Shown: positions 35,449-46,047, numbered from the stretch's first letter. The stretch: 64,000 nt of DNA from Pseudochelatococcus lubricantis (GCF_011762225.1 NZ_JAASQI010000004.1:358629-422628); one strand, 5' to 3'. The notes: generated by a model not told the origin, from the letters alone. Numbers and translations: made by a program.

Positions 35449-36106
35449 CGACCTCTTGCAGTTCCCGAACGACAAGAATGCGACCGCGGGAATCAACCAA
35501 GCTCGGTAACGCATCCACAGTGATTCTCCAGTATTTGCGCGCCTCGGTCAATTCACTCTCCCAGTCCTGCCCCTTTGGAAATACCCCTGTTGCACCGTTT
35601 CTCAACAGGTCTTTCGTCATATCCAGCAGCTCGGCAAGCGGAGCCAACGCGCGCGCTGTCACAGCATCGACTGGCGCCCCGCCGAGGATCGGCAGAATGT
35701 CAGCGATACGCCCCTGATGGACTGCGGCGCTGGCGCCGGTAGCTCGGATCGCGTGACGCAGAAAGGTACATTTGCGCCCGTTGCTTTCCACGAGATCGAT
35801 ATGCCCTTCCCCCCGTTCACGCAGCAGAATGCCCAGAACGATACCCGGAAACCCTGCTCCGGAGCCAAGGTCGAGCCAATGGCGTGCGTCGGGCGCGTGC
35901 CGGATAAGTTGCAACGAATCCGCGATATGGCGTGTCCAGACATTGGCCAGCGTGCCCGCCCCGACAAGGTTCTTCACGGCTTGCCAACGACGCAGCTCTT
36001 GCACCAGAATCGTCAGCCGATCGGATGTTTCACGTGAAACAGAAAACGCTGTCAGCGTTTCAAGCCTGTCAGCGTCCGGCGAAGATAAATCAGACGATGA
36101 AATCAT
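35426..36106 (-). CDS. rsmG: 16S rRNA (guanine-N7) methyltransferase RsmG
   Basis: 226 residues; methylates G527 of 16S rRNA. SAM motif HWLDLGSGAGFPGIVLGILL, then DLVESNGRKCTFLR and the conserved RALAPL. The parS site 36026-36041 encodes the VSRET segment near residue 23, a protein segment kept in many alphaproteobacterial RsmG sequences because of the DNA site. Separated from mnmG by 3 bp. Confidence 0.96.
   Translation of the reverse strand: MISSSDLSSPDADRLETLTAFSVSRETSDRLTILVQELRRWQAVKNLVGAGTLANVWTRHIADSLQLIRHAPDARHWLDLGSGAGFPGIVLGILLRERGEGHIDLVESNGRKCTFLRHAIRATGASAAVHQGRIADILPILGGAPVDAVTARALAPLAELLDMTKDLLRNGATGVFPKGQDWESELTEARKYWRITVDALPSLVDSRGRILVVRELQEVDGGHGRR
36026..36041. promoter_or_regulatory. 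parS site, perfect (within rsmG)
   Basis: TGTTTCACGTGAAACA, exact match to the bacterial parS consensus and fully palindromic. In the rsmG coding sequence. Target of ParB encoded 1.5 kb downstream. Confidence 0.95.
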
Positions 36107-36109
36107 TCC

Positions 36110-38047
36110 TCAAACTTGCTGCTGTGGTTGCTTCAGACGGCGTTTTCCGGCATGTCCGGAGAGAATCGTCAGCGCCGCCGGGGTAATACCTTCAATTCGC
36201 GCGGCCTGACCCAGCGTCCTGGGCCTGATTTGCGACAGCTTCTGCTGAAGTTCACCCGAAAGACCCGGCAGCGCTTCAAACGTAAGGTCTGCGGGCAGTT
36301 CAAGCTCTTCATCCCGCCGAAATGCGGCGATGTCCTCCTGCTGCCGGTCGAGGTACACGTCGTAGATTGCGTCCGTTTCAAGGCGTTCGCGCAGCCAGCG
36401 CGGCATCTCACCCAGTTCCGGCCAAATAACACGGAGCCGCTCGACGGAGATATCGGGATATGACAGCAACTGGAAAGCCGAGCGACGCTGGCCATCCTGA
36501 TTGAGGGTCAAGCCGTGTCTTGAAGCCTCTCGCGGCGTCAGACTGAGCCCGCGCAGACGTGTGCGCCACTCGTGAACAAGACGGCTTCTCTCCTCATGGA
36601 ACGCACCCCGGTGCGGCCCGACGCAACCGGCAGCAATCCCCTTGTCTGTAAGACGCTCATCGGCGTTATCGACGCGCAGACTGAGCCGATACTCCGACCT
36701 GGACGTAAACATGCGATAGGGTTCGCTGACACCATGTGTCACCAAATCGTCGATCATCACGCCAATATAGCCATCCGCGCGGTCGAAGGTGATACCGGGC
36801 TGGTTTCCCGCACGACGGGCCGCATTTAGTCCTGCGACAAGCCCCTGCGCTGCCGCTTCCTCATATCCGGTCGTTCCGTTGATCTGCCCGGCCAGAAACA
36901 GGCCTCTGATAGCCCGCGTCTCCAGAGTCGCGTCGAGGTGCCGCGGATCTACATAATCATACTCGATTGCATATCCCGGCCTCAGGATTGTGACGTGCTC
37001 CAGCCCCGGCATGGAATGAATGAAGGCGTCTTGCACATCCTCCGGCAACGATGACGAAATGCCGTTGGGATAGACGGTAAAATCGTCGAGACCCTCGGGC
37101 TCCAGAAATATCTGATGACTTTCCCGGTCAGCAAACCGCATCACCTTATCCTCGATAGACGGGCAGTATCGGGGGCCACGGCTTTCGATGACGCCTGCAT
37201 AGAGGGGCGACCGGTGAATGTTCTGGCGAATAATTGTATGGGTTTCCGGCGTTGTTCGCGTAATACCGCAGGCAATCTGTGGGTTCGGTAGCCGTTCCGT
37301 CAGAAGCGAAAACGGCTCGGGCTCATCATCCCCTGCCTGACGATCGAGAATACTCCAGTCAATGGTCCGGCCGTCCAGGCGGGCTGGTGTACCCGTCTTG
37401 AGACGGCCGAGCGTCAGGCCGTGATGCATCAATATCGATGACAGCGCGTCCGCCGGCGCCTCACCGATGCGGCCCGCCGGGATCTGTTTTTCCCCGATAT
37501 GGATAAGACCACGCAGGAATGTTCCGGTGGTCAGCACGACAGCGCCGGCGTCGTATGCCCGGCCGTCCACCAGCCTCACGCCCGTGATGCACCCGTCGCG
37601 CACCGAAAGATCGGCCACCTCACCTTCGATCACCGACAGGTTGGCGATGGTACTGATAGTGTCCTGCACAGCCCGCGCGTAGAGTTTGCGGTCGGCCTGC
37701 GCACGCGGACCGCGGACGGCCGGCCCCTTTCGCCGGTTCAGTACGCGAAACTGTATGCCCCCTTGATCGGCCGCACGCGCCATGACACCGTCGAGCGCGT
37801 CGATCTCTCGCACCAGATGTCCCTTGCCCAGACCGCCAATGGCAGGGTTACATGACATCGCGCCGATCGTCGCGAACTGATGGGTGACCAGCGCAACCCT
37901 TGCGCCGACGCGAGCGGCGGCGGCCGCGGCCTCTGTCCCCGCATGCCCTCCTCCGACGACGACAACGTCATACCCTCGCTCGCCGTTTTGCTGCCGCTCA
38001 ACCATGCCTTCAATCACCGCCGATTCATCTACCCTTGTGTCGGGCAC
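36110..38047 (-). CDS. mnmG: tRNA uridine 5-carboxymethylaminomethyl modification enzyme MnmG (GidA)
   Basis: 645 residues. FAD-binding [16 protein letters not shown] near the N-terminus, [16 protein letters not shown], and the [15 protein letters not shown] insert/C-terminal helical domain. Works with MnmE on the wobble uridine. GTG at 38047 has AGGGG 9 nt upstream; ATG at 38005 (631 aa) fits the family N-terminus better but its ribosome site is too close, so the start is uncertain. Follows mnmE, with a parS site between. Confidence 0.95.
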   Translation of the reverse strand: MPDTRVDESAVIEGMVERQQNGERGYDVVVVGGGHAGTEAAAAAARVGARVALVTHQFATIGAMSCNPAIGGLGKGHLVREIDALDGVMARAADQGGIQFRVLNRRKGPAVRGPRAQADRKLYARAVQDTISTIANLSVIEGEVADLSVRDGCITGVRLVDGRAYDAGAVVLTTGTFLRGLIHIGEKQIPAGRIGEAPADALSSILMHHGLTLGRLKTGTPARLDGRTIDWSILDRQAGDDEPEPFSLLTERLPNPQIACGITRTTPETHTIIRQNIHRSPLYAGVIESRGPRYCPSIEDKVMRFADRESHQIFLEPEGLDDFTVYPNGISSSLPEDVQDAFIHSMPGLEHVTILRPGYAIEYDYVDPRHLDATLETRAIRGLFLAGQINGTTGYEEAAAQGLVAGLNAARRAGNQPGITFDRADGYIGVMIDDLVTHGVSEPYRMFTSRSEYRLSLRVDNADERLTDKGIAAGCVGPHRGAFHEERSRLVHEWRTRLRGLSLTPREASRHGLTLNQDGQRRSAFQLLSYPDISVERLRVIWPELGEMPRWLRERLETDAIYDVYLDRQQEDIAAFRRDEELELPADLTFEALPGLSGELQQKLSQIRPRTLGQAARIEGITPAALTILSGHAGKRRLKQPQQQV

Positions 38048-38124
38048 TGTTTATAACCCCTGAACGGGCCGTTGTCTTCCGGTAGCGTTTCTGTTTCGAT
38101 TTATCGCACCTGGACAGACGAGAT

Positions 38125-38140
38125 TGTTTCACGTGAAACA
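38125..38140. promoter_or_regulatory. parS site, perfect (between mnmE and mnmG)
   Basis: TGTTTCACGTGAAACA, exact match, in the 116-bp gap between the mnmE stop and the mnmG start. Confidence 0.95.
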
Positions 38141-38163
38141 CGGTGCGCGGATTTTCATTCCCA

Positions 38164-39498
38164 TTATTTCCCGATGCAGAAACCCGCAAACAACCGATCC
38201 AGGACATCCTCGACATCCACGCGACCGGTGATTCTACCCAACGCTCGCATGCCGAGGCGGATGTCCTCCGCAAGCAGTTCCGGCGATGTAGATACGTGAG
38301 CCGCCGACACCCTGGACAAGTGGCGCGCTGCATCGGTCAGTGCAGTGCGATGGCGTTCGCGCGTGATGAGCGCCGTCTGCGAGTCGGATCGACCCGCGAG
38401 TTGTTGTTCAATTCGTTTCAGAAGGATATCGATTCCTGTCCCGGTCTTCGCGGACACCGCCACCGCGCCTTCTATCACTTCATCGTCCGGCTGAAGATCG
38501 TATTTCGTGCGAACCATGATAATGTTTTCCGGTGCAACTGCTTCGAATCCGGTAGCGCCATCGGTATCGGCGTCAATTTTGTTATCGAACAAAAGCAGGA
38601 CGAGATCGGCCGCTTGCGCGCGCTTTCTGGCGCGTACAACGCCTTCTCTCTCAACCGGGTCGTCCGTGTCCCGCAGCCCGGCGGTGTCGACGAATACCAC
38701 GGGCGTGCCGCCGAGATCGCAATGCAGCTCGATCATATCCCGAGTCGTTCCGGCAACGGGAGAGACGATGGCCACGTCCCGTCCGGCAATGCGATTGATC
38801 AACGTCGATTTGCCGACGTTCGGCGGACCAGCGATTACCACCGTGAAGCCGTCACGAAGACGCTCTCCCCGCGCGCCGTCATTCAGAACAGTCTCAATCT
38901 CCTTGCCCACCAACGACGCAGCCGACACGGCTTCATCCGTAAGGCCCTCGGGGACGTCACCCTCGTCGGAGAAGTCGAGCGATGCTTCGACCAGCGCCAT
39001 CGTATCGACCAGGCGTTCGCGCCAGTTTTCCACCGTCAGCGACAACGCACCTTCAAGCTGGCGCATGGCCTGGCGGCGCTGTGTTTCCGTCTCCGCGTCG
39101 ATCAGGTCGGCGATGCCTTCGGCCTCCGTCAGATCGAGCTTTCCGTTGATGAAGGCGCGTCGGGAAAACTCTCCCGCCTCAGCCAGCCGGCATAGCCTCG
39201 TCTCCAGCAAGCGCCCCAGCACTGCTGCGATTACCGCCGGCCCGCCGTGCAGATGCAGTTCAGCGACGTCCTCACCCGTGAAGCTCGCCGGCGCCGAAAA
39301 GAAAATAACGAGCGCCCGATCAAGCACGGCGCCATCGCTGGCGTAGATGGCGCGCAGGCTGGCGAAACGCGGTTGCGGCACGGAACCGGCCAGCACTTCC
39401 AGTATCCGCCGCGTCGCTGGGCCAGACAGCCGCAGGACAGCAATCGCAGCCCGTCCGCTACCCGTCGCCACCGCAACGATCGTATCTTCACGACGCAA
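38164..39498 (-). CDS. mnmE: tRNA modification GTPase MnmE (TrmE)
   Basis: 444 residues. N-terminal formyl-THF-binding domain (DTIVAVATGSGRAAIAVLRL), helical domain, GTPase G domain (GPPNVGKSTLINR; DTAG; switch TTRDM) and the C-terminal FCIGK catalytic motif at the very end. Start set at TTG 39498: GGAG lies 7 nt upstream and family proteins begin directly before the DTI block; the 16-residue ATG extension is not family-like. Rare TTG start is notable. Confidence 0.93.
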   Translation of the reverse strand: MRREDTIVAVATGSGRAAIAVLRLSGPATRRILEVLAGSVPQPRFASLRAIYASDGAVLDRALVIFFSAPASFTGEDVAELHLHGGPAVIAAVLGRLLETRLCRLAEAGEFSRRAFINGKLDLTEAEGIADLIDAETETQRRQAMRQLEGALSLTVENWRERLVDTMALVEASLDFSDEGDVPEGLTDEAVSAASLVGKEIETVLNDGARGERLRDGFTVVIAGPPNVGKSTLINRIAGRDVAIVSPVAGTTRDMIELHCDLGGTPVVFVDTAGLRDTDDPVEREGVVRARKRAQAADLVLLLFDNKIDADTDGATGFEAVAPENIIMVRTKYDLQPDDEVIEGAVAVSAKTGTGIDILLKRIEQQLAGRSDSQTALITRERHRTALTDAARHLSRVSAAHVSTSPELLAEDIRLGMRALGRITGRVDVEDVLDRLFAGFCIGK

Positions 39499-39662
39499 GG
39501 AAAATCTCCACCGCAAAATCACCGACCGCCGTATCGCAGTCGCCATCCTCTACATTGCAAGTCGGAAACATCATAAGCCATGGCACAAGAAGCAGGAAAG
39601 GCCCTCCGCATATAGCGAAAGGCCTCTGTATCCTGCAGCAATCGAAGTGCGACGCAGCGCGA

Positions 39663-40928
39663 CTACGTGTTCATCGAATCGAAGAAATCGGCGTTGCGGC
39701 GTGTCTGGCGCAGCTTGTCGAGCAGGAACTCCATGGCGTCGACGGTGCCCATCGGATTGAGGATGCGGCGCAGCACGTAGGTCTTCTTGAGGATGTCCGG
39801 CGGCACGAGCAGTTCTTCCTTGCGGGTGCCCGAGCGGGTGATATCGAGGGCCGGGAACACACGCTTGTCCGAAACCTTCCGGTCGAGAATGATTTCGGAG
39901 TTGCCGGTGCCCTTGAACTCCTCAAAGATCACCTCGTCCATGCGGCTGCCGGTGTCGATAAGGGCCGTCGCGATGATGGTCAGCGAGCCGCCTTCCTCGA
40001 TGTTGCGTGCGGCACCGAAAAACCGCTTCGGCCGCTGCAGCGCATTGGCGTCCACGCCACCCGTCAGCACCTTGCCGGAGGACGGCACGACCGTGTTGTA
40101 GGCGCGGCCGAGACGGGTGATCGAATCGAGCAGGATGACGACATCGCGGCCATGCTCGACAAGGCGTTTGGCCTTCTCGATCACCATTTCCGCGACCTGC
40201 ACGTGACGCGCCGCCGGTTCGTCAAAGGTCGAGGAAATGACCTCGCCCTTGACGGAGCGCTGCATGTCGGTGACTTCCTCCGGACGCTCGTCGATCAGCA
40301 GAACAATCAGGTAGCACTCGGGATGATTGGTCGTGATCGACTGCGCGACATTCTGCAACAACACTGTTTTGCCGGTGCGCGGCGGTGCGACGATGAGCGC
40401 GCGCTGGCCCTTGCCGATCGGTGAGACGATGTCGATGACACGGGCGGACAGGTCCTTCTTGGACGGCTCTTCCGTCTCCAGACGCAGCCGCTCATTGGGG
40501 TAAAGTGGCGTCAGGTTGTCGAAATGCACCTTGTGCCGGATCTTTTCGGGATCCTCGAAATTGATCGTGTTGACCTTGAGCAGGGCAAAATAGCGTTCGC
40601 CGTCCTTTGGGCCACGAATGGTGCCCTCGACGGTGTCGCCGGTACGCAGGCCGAAGCGACGAATCTGGGACGGCGACACGTAAATATCGTCCGGCCCCGC
40701 CAGATAATTGGAATCGGGCGAACGCAGAAAACCGAAACCATCCTGCAGCACCTCCACGACGCCTTCCCCGATAATCTCGGTATCGGCGGCGGCCAGTTGC
40801 TTGAGGATGGCAAACATCAATTCCTGCTTGCGCAGGATGCTGGCGTTTTCGACCGACAGCTCTTCGGCAAAAGCCAAAAGCTCGGTCGGTGTCTTGGACT
40901 TGAGGTCCTGAAGCTTGATCTCCCGCAT
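39663..40928 (-). CDS. rho: transcription termination factor Rho
   Basis: 421 residues. N-terminal RNA-binding region ([15 protein letters not shown]... [26 protein letters not shown]), Walker [20 protein letters not shown]-loop/R-loop region ([12 protein letters not shown]). Hexameric helicase that ends transcription. Origin-proximal, with hemJ-hemE upstream and mnmE downstream, as in other Rhizobiales. Confidence 0.98.
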   Translation of the reverse strand: MREIKLQDLKSKTPTELLAFAEELSVENASILRKQELMFAILKQLAAADTEIIGEGVVEVLQDGFGFLRSPDSNYLAGPDDIYVSPSQIRRFGLRTGDTVEGTIRGPKDGERYFALLKVNTINFEDPEKIRHKVHFDNLTPLYPNERLRLETEEPSKKDLSARVIDIVSPIGKGQRALIVAPPRTGKTVLLQNVAQSITTNHPECYLIVLLIDERPEEVTDMQRSVKGEVISSTFDEPAARHVQVAEMVIEKAKRLVEHGRDVVILLDSITRLGRAYNTVVPSSGKVLTGGVDANALQRPKRFFGAARNIEEGGSLTIIATALIDTGSRMDEVIFEEFKGTGNSEIILDRKVSDKRVFPALDITRSGTRKEELLVPPDILKKTYVLRRILNPMGTVDAMEFLLDKLRQTRRNADFFDSMNT

Positions 40929-41177
40929 CGGGGAAAAACTCTCGATCTATAAGGGGGCTGCCGTGCAGCCCGGAAGGATGTGATGAAGCGCAGGTTGAAA
41001 CGTCGGGTATACGACACAGGCGAGCATGCGCACAATATAACTGCACGCTCGCCATCCTGCTGTCAGGAAGGCACGCCTTATCTAGCGGATTTCCCTTCCG
41101 ACTTCAAGTCCGACCCCGCGGTTTTTCGCCCTGTCCGCTCCGACTCCGCCGGATGCAGCCCTTTCCGTCCGCGCATA
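40929..41177. other. 249-bp leader between hemJ and rho
   Basis: Probable rho promoter and 5' leader. No conserved motif, leader peptide or riboswitch was recognised. Confidence 0.4.
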
Positions 41178-41603
41178 CTAGAACGGCTTGAGTACCACGA
41201 GAATGACAATGAGGATCATGAGGAGCGTCGGCACCTCGTTGACGATGCGGTAGAAGCGCGGGCTGCGCGTGATCTTGTCAGCGGCGAACCGACGCAGCTC
41301 CGCGCCCAGGAAGCCGTGAACTCCCGACAGGATCACGACGAGCAGGAGCTTGCCATGAAACCACCCGGCGGCGAACCAGCCGCCTTCATAGGCGATGATC
41401 AGACCGAAAACCCATGTCGCTATCATGGCCGGCGTCATGATCGCCTTGTACAGGCGCCTTTCCATGACCTTGAAGGCCGCGATGCGATCGGAGCCCGGCA
41501 CCGCCTCGGCATGGTAGACGAACAGGCGCGGCAGGTAGAGCATCGCCGCCATCCACGCAATGACCGAGATAATGTGCAGGGCCTTCAGCCATTCATAAAG
41601 CAT
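41178..41603 (-). CDS. hemJ: protoporphyrinogen IX oxidase HemJ
   Basis: 141 residues, four predicted membrane helices. Family block YEWLKALHIISVIAWMAAML at the start carries the conserved His near residue 10 and Trp; AGWFHGKLLLVVILSGVHG carries the second conserved region. Oxidises protoporphyrinogen IX in the inner membrane. Sits between hemE (115 bp upstream) and rho. It supplies the step just before ferrochelatase HemH, encoded 18 kb away. Confidence 0.93.
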   Translation of the reverse strand: MLYEWLKALHIISVIAWMAAMLYLPRLFVYHAEAVPGSDRIAAFKVMERRLYKAIMTPAMIATWVFGLIIAYEGGWFAAGWFHGKLLLVVILSGVHGFLGAELRRFAADKITRSPRFYRIVNEVPTLLMILIVILVVLKPF

Positions 41604-41718
41604 CGCGCGCTCTCCGGATCGTCCCGACGTCGCCCGGGCCGTACGCTCTTTTCCCGCGAACGGCAGATTCCCGCAAGCATTTCTTCGACCGATTCCAGGT
41701 TACGGAAGCGGGCTGCGA

Positions 41719-42792
41719 TCAACCGCGAACCCTGGCGATCATCTGCTCGACATGGGCGATCGGCGTCTGCGGCAAAATGCCATGCCCGAGGTTGAAGATA
41801 TGCGGCCCATTGCCCAGCGCGGCGCGGATATCGTCCACGGCGCCGGCAAGAACATCGCCGCCGGCGAGCAAGGCCAGCGGATCGAGGTTGCCCTGCACCG
41901 GGCGCAGCTTCTGAACGCTGTCGCGCGCGCGCCATGGGTCGATAGTCCAGTCAAGCCCCACGGCGTCGGCAATGCCGGCCTGCGCCAGTTCCTCCACACC
42001 CACGCCGGCGCCGCGCGCAAACACGATCACGGGAATTCCCGGCCGTTGCGAACGGATGCGGTGAACGATGCGACCGACCGGCGCCAGAGACCAGCGCCGG
42101 AAGAGGGAAGGGGGCAGGGCGCCGGCGAAACTCTCGAAAATCTGCAGCGCTTGCGCACCGGCGTCGATTTGCGCAATGAGGTGGCTTGAAGTCGCGTCCA
42201 CAAGCCTGTCGATGATCTCGCCGAAGAGCTCGGGGTGCTGATAGGCGAAAAGACGGGCGGGCGCCTGATCGGGGGTGCTCTTGCCGGCGATCATGTAGCT
42301 CGCCACGGTCCAGGGCGCGCCGGCGAAGCCGATCAGCGCGACTTCCGGGGGTAGGGTAGCGCGAACGATGCGCACCGTCTCGTAGACGGGCGCAAGCCGT
42401 TCCAGATCGAGTTCACTGGCGAGCGTCGCCAACCCCCCTTCGGGTGTCAGCGGATCGAGTTGTGGGCCTTCACCTTCCGCGAACCTGACCTTCTGGCCGA
42501 GAGCGTCGGGCACCACGAGGATGTCGCTGAAGAGAATGGCAGCGTCGAACCCGAAACGGCGGATCGGCTGAAGGGTAACCTCGGCGGCCTTTTCGGGATT
42601 GTAACAGAGATCGAGAAACGAGCCCGCCTTCTGGCGCAGCGCCCGGTATTCCGGCAGGTAGCGCCCGGCCTGCCGCATCATCCAGAGCGGAGGTGTTGCA
42701 AGGGTTTCACCGGCCAACACCCGCAGAAACGGGATGTTTGCGGAGAGAGGTTCGGTGCGGATGCGCTCGTCGTCTCGGGGGGGCAGGCTCAC
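41719..42792 (-). CDS. hemE: uroporphyrinogen decarboxylase
   Basis: 357 residues. Signature [20 protein letters not shown] near residue 35 (invariant Arg residues), [15 protein letters not shown], and [14 protein letters not shown]. Decarboxylates uroporphyrinogen III. Begins the leftward-reading heme pair directly next to the putative origin, the classic Caulobacter hemE position. Confidence 0.97.
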   Translation of the reverse strand: MSLPPRDDERIRTEPLSANIPFLRVLAGETLATPPLWMMRQAGRYLPEYRALRQKAGSFLDLCYNPEKAAEVTLQPIRRFGFDAAILFSDILVVPDALGQKVRFAEGEGPQLDPLTPEGGLATLASELDLERLAPVYETVRIVRATLPPEVALIGFAGAPWTVASYMIAGKSTPDQAPARLFAYQHPELFGEIIDRLVDATSSHLIAQIDAGAQALQIFESFAGALPPSLFRRWSLAPVGRIVHRIRSQRPGIPVIVFARGAGVGVEELAQAGIADAVGLDWTIDPWRARDSVQKLRPVQGNLDPLALLAGGDVLAGAVDDIRAALGNGPHIFNLGHGILPQTPIAHVEQMIARVRG

Positions 42793-42964
42793 GATCCTTC
42801 ACTCCTGTCTTGAATCAAAGAATGTCTATTAAAAGGATTCTGTTGTTCTTGTTAGACGGCGAATAGCAGCATCCCAGCGGCGTCCACATTTCGTCCCCAG
42901 ATTCGCTCACCGTGCTTCGACGCCGCGGGAGCGCTGCGGCCGGGTCCGAGTTTCGCCCTATTCG

Positions 42965-42980
42965 TTAACGATTCGTTAAC
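42965..42980 (+). promoter_or_regulatory. CtrA site in oriC
   Basis: TTAA 42965-42968, seven bases, TTAAC 42976-42980: perfect CtrA consensus. The spacer contains a GATTC methylation site. A second, TTTA-N7-TTAA near-match overlaps just right (42982-42996). CtrA binding at origins represses initiation in Caulobacter. Confidence 0.75.
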
Positions 42981-43135
42981 GTTTAGGAAGCGTTAAGCCT
43001 GTCGCGAAATCGCCTTTGCGGGATTTTGTCCACGGCCGCGAAAATCCGTGACTGAATCAGGCCACACGGAAACGACTGTTGAACGATTGGTTGGCGATTC
43101 ACAGGGCCTTTTTCCGGCCGGCCGTTAACGGTTTG

Positions 43136-43144
43136 TTATCCACA
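43136..43144 (+). promoter_or_regulatory. DnaA box
   Basis: TTATCCACA, exact consensus. It overlaps a second CtrA-like pair (TTAA 43125-43128, N7, TTAT 43136-43139), as in CtrA/DnaA competition at Caulobacter-type origins. Another weak box (TTGTCCACG) is at 43026-43034. Confidence 0.8.
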
Positions 43145-43184
43145 CGTGTCGACTCCCCCTGTTGGAATCGCGGTCCTCCGCCAG

Positions 43185-43200
43185 TGTTTCACGTGAATCC
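43185..43200. promoter_or_regulatory. parS-like site, 14/16, in oriC region
   Basis: TGTTTCACGTGAATCC; two mismatches to parS, at positions 14 and 16. Located just upstream of the PPDK regulatory gene. Confidence 0.65.
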
Positions 43201-43287
43201 GCCAGGCGTTACCCGGTGCACGACGGCGGAGTTCCGGAAAGGTGTTCGCGCCGGCGCCGCCAGATGTTAAACCGGTTCGGGAAACGG

Positions 43288-44133
43288 ATGGGGGATCACG
43301 TGAACCGCAGCTTTTTTCATCTGCATCTGGTGTCTGATTCGACCGGGGAGACGCTTCTTGCCGTGAGCAGGGCGGTTGCCGCGCAATATGAGGGAATCTC
43401 GGCGATCGAGCACGTCTACCCGCTCGTGCGTTCCGCCGCCCAACTGGAGCGGGCGATGGCCTCGATCATGGACGAACCTGGCATCGTCCTCTACACGCTC
43501 GTCAATCCAGATCTTGCGAACGAACTGAACCGCGTGTGCAGCGCGGAGGGAATTCCGGTGCTTTCTGTGCTTGATCCGGTGGTGAATCTGTTTCAGTCTT
43601 ACATCGGCACCGAGACCATCGCGCGGCCCGGTGCGCAGCACACACTCAATGCCGAGTATTTCAAGCGTATCGATGCGATGAACTATACGCTTGCCCACGA
43701 CGATGGACAGACGGGGGAGGATCTCGATTCGGCAGATGTCGTCCTGGTCGGCGTCAGCCGCACGTCCAAGACGCCGACGGCTATTTATCTCGCCAACCGG
43801 GGTATCAAGACCGCGAACGTTCCGCTGGTTCCCGGCTTCGCCTTGCCTGAGGCGCTGAGCACAACCAAGAGGCCGCTGATCGTGGGGCTTGTCGCGAGCC
43901 CGGACCGTATCGTCCAGATCAGGCAGAACCGCCTGTTGAGCCTGAACGCGGGCGACGACACAGCCTATGTCGATAGGGATTCGGTGGCGGCGGAGATTGC
44001 GGAATCGCGAAAGCTGTGCGCGCGCAACGGCTGGCCGGTGATCGACGTGACCCGCCGCTCCATCGAGGAGACGGCGGCGGCCATCATGGAACTGCTGCGC
44101 GCCCACCGCCTGCAGTTCATTGCCCTGTCCTGA
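43288..44133 (+). CDS. pyruvate, phosphate dikinase regulatory protein (bifunctional kinase/phosphorylase, DUF299)
   Basis: 281 residues from ATG 43288, the first start before the family N-terminus [16 protein letters not shown]-loop [18 protein letters not shown] near residue 150. Phosphorylates and dephosphorylates PPDK (PEP synthesis). Homologue of the RP001 gene that marks the right side of Caulobacter-type origins. Start of the rightward origin-proximal genes, upstream of maf. Confidence 0.93.
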   Translation: MGDHVNRSFFHLHLVSDSTGETLLAVSRAVAAQYEGISAIEHVYPLVRSAAQLERAMASIMDEPGIVLYTLVNPDLANELNRVCSAEGIPVLSVLDPVVNLFQSYIGTETIARPGAQHTLNAEYFKRIDAMNYTLAHDDGQTGEDLDSADVVLVGVSRTSKTPTAIYLANRGIKTANVPLVPGFALPEALSTTKRPLIVGLVASPDRIVQIRQNRLLSLNAGDDTAYVDRDSVAAEIAESRKLCARNGWPVIDVTRRSIEETAAAIMELLRAHRLQFIALS

Positions 44134-44188
44134 GCCGCCGCTCTGAATGATGTCTTGATTTCTGTCATGCCGTGAAGGAGGGGACTTA

Positions 44189-44821
44189 ATGTCGGAACCG
44201 GACCCTGCAACTCTCTGGATCGCGGATCAGCCGCTTGTTCTGGCGTCCACCAGCCGCACGCGGCGCAATCTCCTCGAAGCGGCGGGAATCGCCGTGGAAA
44301 CACGGCAGCCGGGCGTGGATGAGCGGGCCATCGAGGAGCCGTTCAGTTCATCCGGTGCGCCGATAGAGGATCTTGCTTCGCTGCTGGCACGCGAAAAGGC
44401 GCTCGCCGTCAGCCGGCGGGAACCGGGACGTCTGGTTCTCGGCGCGGATCAGACGCTTGAGTGTGACGGGCGGCAGTTTCACAAACCCGTCGATATCGCT
44501 GCTGCGCGGAATCAACTTGCCGCGCTCTCGGGTAAGACGCATCATCTCCATTCCGCTGCCGCGCTGGCGCGTGACGGGGAGGTGGTGTTCGAAGTCGTCT
44601 CCACGGCCGATCTCGATGTGCGGCCGCTGGAGGAGGCGTTCGTCACCAGATATGTCGAGGTGGTGGGGGACAGCGTTCTGTCGAGCGTCGGTGGCTATCA
44701 GGTCGAGGGGGCCGGCGTCCAGTTGTTCTCCCGCATCAACGGCGATCACTTCACGATACTCGGTCTGCCGCTTCTGCCCGTTCTCGCCTTCCTGCGCGAG
44801 GAAGGATGTCTCGCGTCCTAA
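44189..44821 (+). CDS. maf: Maf family nucleoside triphosphate pyrophosphatase
   Basis: 210 residues. LVLASTSRTRRNLLEAAGI at residue 16 (family L-A-S-x-S-x-x-R), GADQTLECDG, and KPVDIAAARNQLAALSG. Hydrolyses non-canonical or canonical NTPs; septum-linked in Bacillus. AGGAGGGG ribosome site precedes ATG. Confidence 0.93.
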   Translation: MSEPDPATLWIADQPLVLASTSRTRRNLLEAAGIAVETRQPGVDERAIEEPFSSSGAPIEDLASLLAREKALAVSRREPGRLVLGADQTLECDGRQFHKPVDIAAARNQLAALSGKTHHLHSAAALARDGEVVFEVVSTADLDVRPLEEAFVTRYVEVVGDSVLSSVGGYQVEGAGVQLFSRINGDHFTILGLPLLPVLAFLREEGCLAS

Positions 44822-44831
44822 AGCAGTTTCA

Positions 44832-44854
44832 GCAAAAGCAGGCACCGCTTTTGC
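44832..44854 (+). terminator. probable maf terminator hairpin
   Basis: 8-bp arms GCAAAAGC and GCTTTTGC around a 7-nt loop, starting 11 bp after the maf stop. No long U run follows, so efficiency is uncertain. Confidence 0.5.
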
Positions 44855-44921
44855 GTGCGAAATTGTGTAAAAACAAAAACGTAGGCCATTGTTGCGTTTC
44901 AACGAAACGTAGAAATGGCCC

Positions 44922-45000
44922 AGAGCGTGTTCCGGTCAAATTGAATCATTTAAGTGATAACAATTCGCCCGAATCAAGAAATGAGCGTGTGCCGGCGGCC
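44922..45000 (+). repeat. dispersed palindromic element, copy 4 (diverged)
   Basis: Begins AGAGCGTGTTCCGGTCAAAT and continues TGAATCAT, matching the minus-strand reading of copy 2 (AGAGCGCGTTCCGATCAGAT, GGAATCAT) at most positions, then diverges, though ATTCGC and AATCAAGAA segments resemble copy 3. Right boundary approximate. Confidence 0.55.
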
Positions 45001-45147
45001 CTGTCCATCGTCAATGACAAGGTCCGGCACAGAACGTTTTTTCGTTGAATTGCCGCGCCGTTCCGTCCATCTGGTTAAGCACGATCCTTCCCGGAAACTG
45101 TCTCCGCCTGTCGGAACCGCGCTCCGGACAGACAGCCTTTCATTCTC

Positions 45148-46047
45148 ATGTTGATTCCCATGCCGCAACCGCTTCCATCATCCGCTCCCAAGGCCTGCAT
45201 CATCGGCTTCCCGGCCCGTCACAGCCGTTCGCCTCTCATCCACCGCTTCTGGCTGCGGCAGCACGCCATCGCCGGGGACTACGGTTTCGCCGAGGTTTCG
45301 CCTGACGACTTTCCGGGCTTCATCCGCGATCTCGCCTCGAATGGATACGTGGGCGGCAATGTCACGGTTCCTCATAAGGAAACCGCCTTCGGGCTTGTGC
45401 ATGACGCAACGGCTACGGCGCGGGCGCTCGGCGCGGTCAACACGCTCTGGTTCGAGGACGGGCGGCTGATGGGCGACAACACCGATGTCGCCGGTTTCCT
45501 CGCCAGCCTCGACGCGGACGCGCCGGGATGGGACGTGCGCACGCCAACCGCCACGGTGCTGGGAGCGGGGGGAGCGGCGCGGGCCGTCGTCTACGGCCTC
45601 CTGGCGCGCGGCGTCGAGCGCATCCATATCGTCAACCGCACGCTGGCGCGCGCGCAAGCATTGGCTGAACATTTCGGGCAGTTGTTCCCGGGCCGGCAGA
45701 TCGCGGGTGCGGGATGGGACGCGCTGCCTGGCCTCCTGCCCGCCAGTTCGCTGCTCGTCAATACGACGTCGATGGGCATGCACGGCCAGCCCACCCTCGA
45801 TGTGGACCCCGAAACACTACCGGAAACGGCGCTGGTGACGGACATCGTCTACGTGCCGCTTGAGACGCCGTTGCTTGCAGCGGCGCGGCAGCGCGGATTG
45901 CGGACCGTTGGCGGGCTTGGCATGCTGTTGCATCAGGCGGCGCCGGGATTCGCGCGCTGGTTTGGCATGACACCCGTCGTTTCGCGGGCTCTCTACGATG
46001 ACGTGGTCGCGGATCTGCTCGCCACCACAGAAGGATCGAAGCCATGA
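45148..46047 (+). CDS. aroE: shikimate 5-dehydrogenase
   Basis: 299 residues. Substrate motif [17 protein letters not shown] near the start (S-x-S-P pattern), [14 protein letters not shown] (Lys catalytic), NTDVAGF, then the NADP Rossmann motif [18 protein letters not shown], and NTTSMGM. Reduces 3-dehydroshikimate to shikimate for aromatic amino acids. Overlaps coaE by 4 bp. Confidence 0.96.
   Translation: MLIPMPQPLPSSAPKACIIGFPARHSRSPLIHRFWLRQHAIAGDYGFAEVSPDDFPGFIRDLASNGYVGGNVTVPHKETAFGLVHDATATARALGAVNTLWFEDGRLMGDNTDVAGFLASLDADAPGWDVRTPTATVLGAGGAARAVVYGLLARGVERIHIVNRTLARAQALAEHFGQLFPGRQIAGAGWDALPGLLPASSLLVNTTSMGMHGQPTLDVDPETLPETALVTDIVYVPLETPLLAAARQRGLRTVGGLGMLLHQAAPGFARWFGMTPVVSRALYDDVVADLLATTEGSKP

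Larger units (their letters stand above)
42793..43287. other. putative chromosomal replication origin (oriC)
   Basis: 495-bp non-coding gap between divergent hemE and the PPDK regulatory gene (the RP001-type neighbour of Caulobacter oriC). It contains an AT-rich stretch (about 42818-42856), a full CtrA site (42965-42980), a DnaA box (43136-43144), nine GANTC CcrM sites (42812, 42836, 42900, 42970, 43054, 43096, 43151, 43165, 43195), a parS-like site (43185-43200) and W-box-like TCCCCA at 42894. Genes on both sides read away from it, with secB the exception. Function is inferred from this combination. Confidence 0.8.
44822..45147. other. 326-bp intergenic region with hairpins and repeat copy
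   Basis: After maf: a hairpin GCAAAAGC (44832-44839)/GCTTTTGC (44847-44854), an imperfect stem with ends GGCCATT/AATGGCC (44884-44920), then the diverged palindromic element copy 4 (44922-about 45000). aroE follows. Confidence 0.6.

Noticed and set aside
43292..43307. A further TCACGTGAA core as a possible parS
   Set aside because: Only about 11 of 16 positions match; too weak to list.
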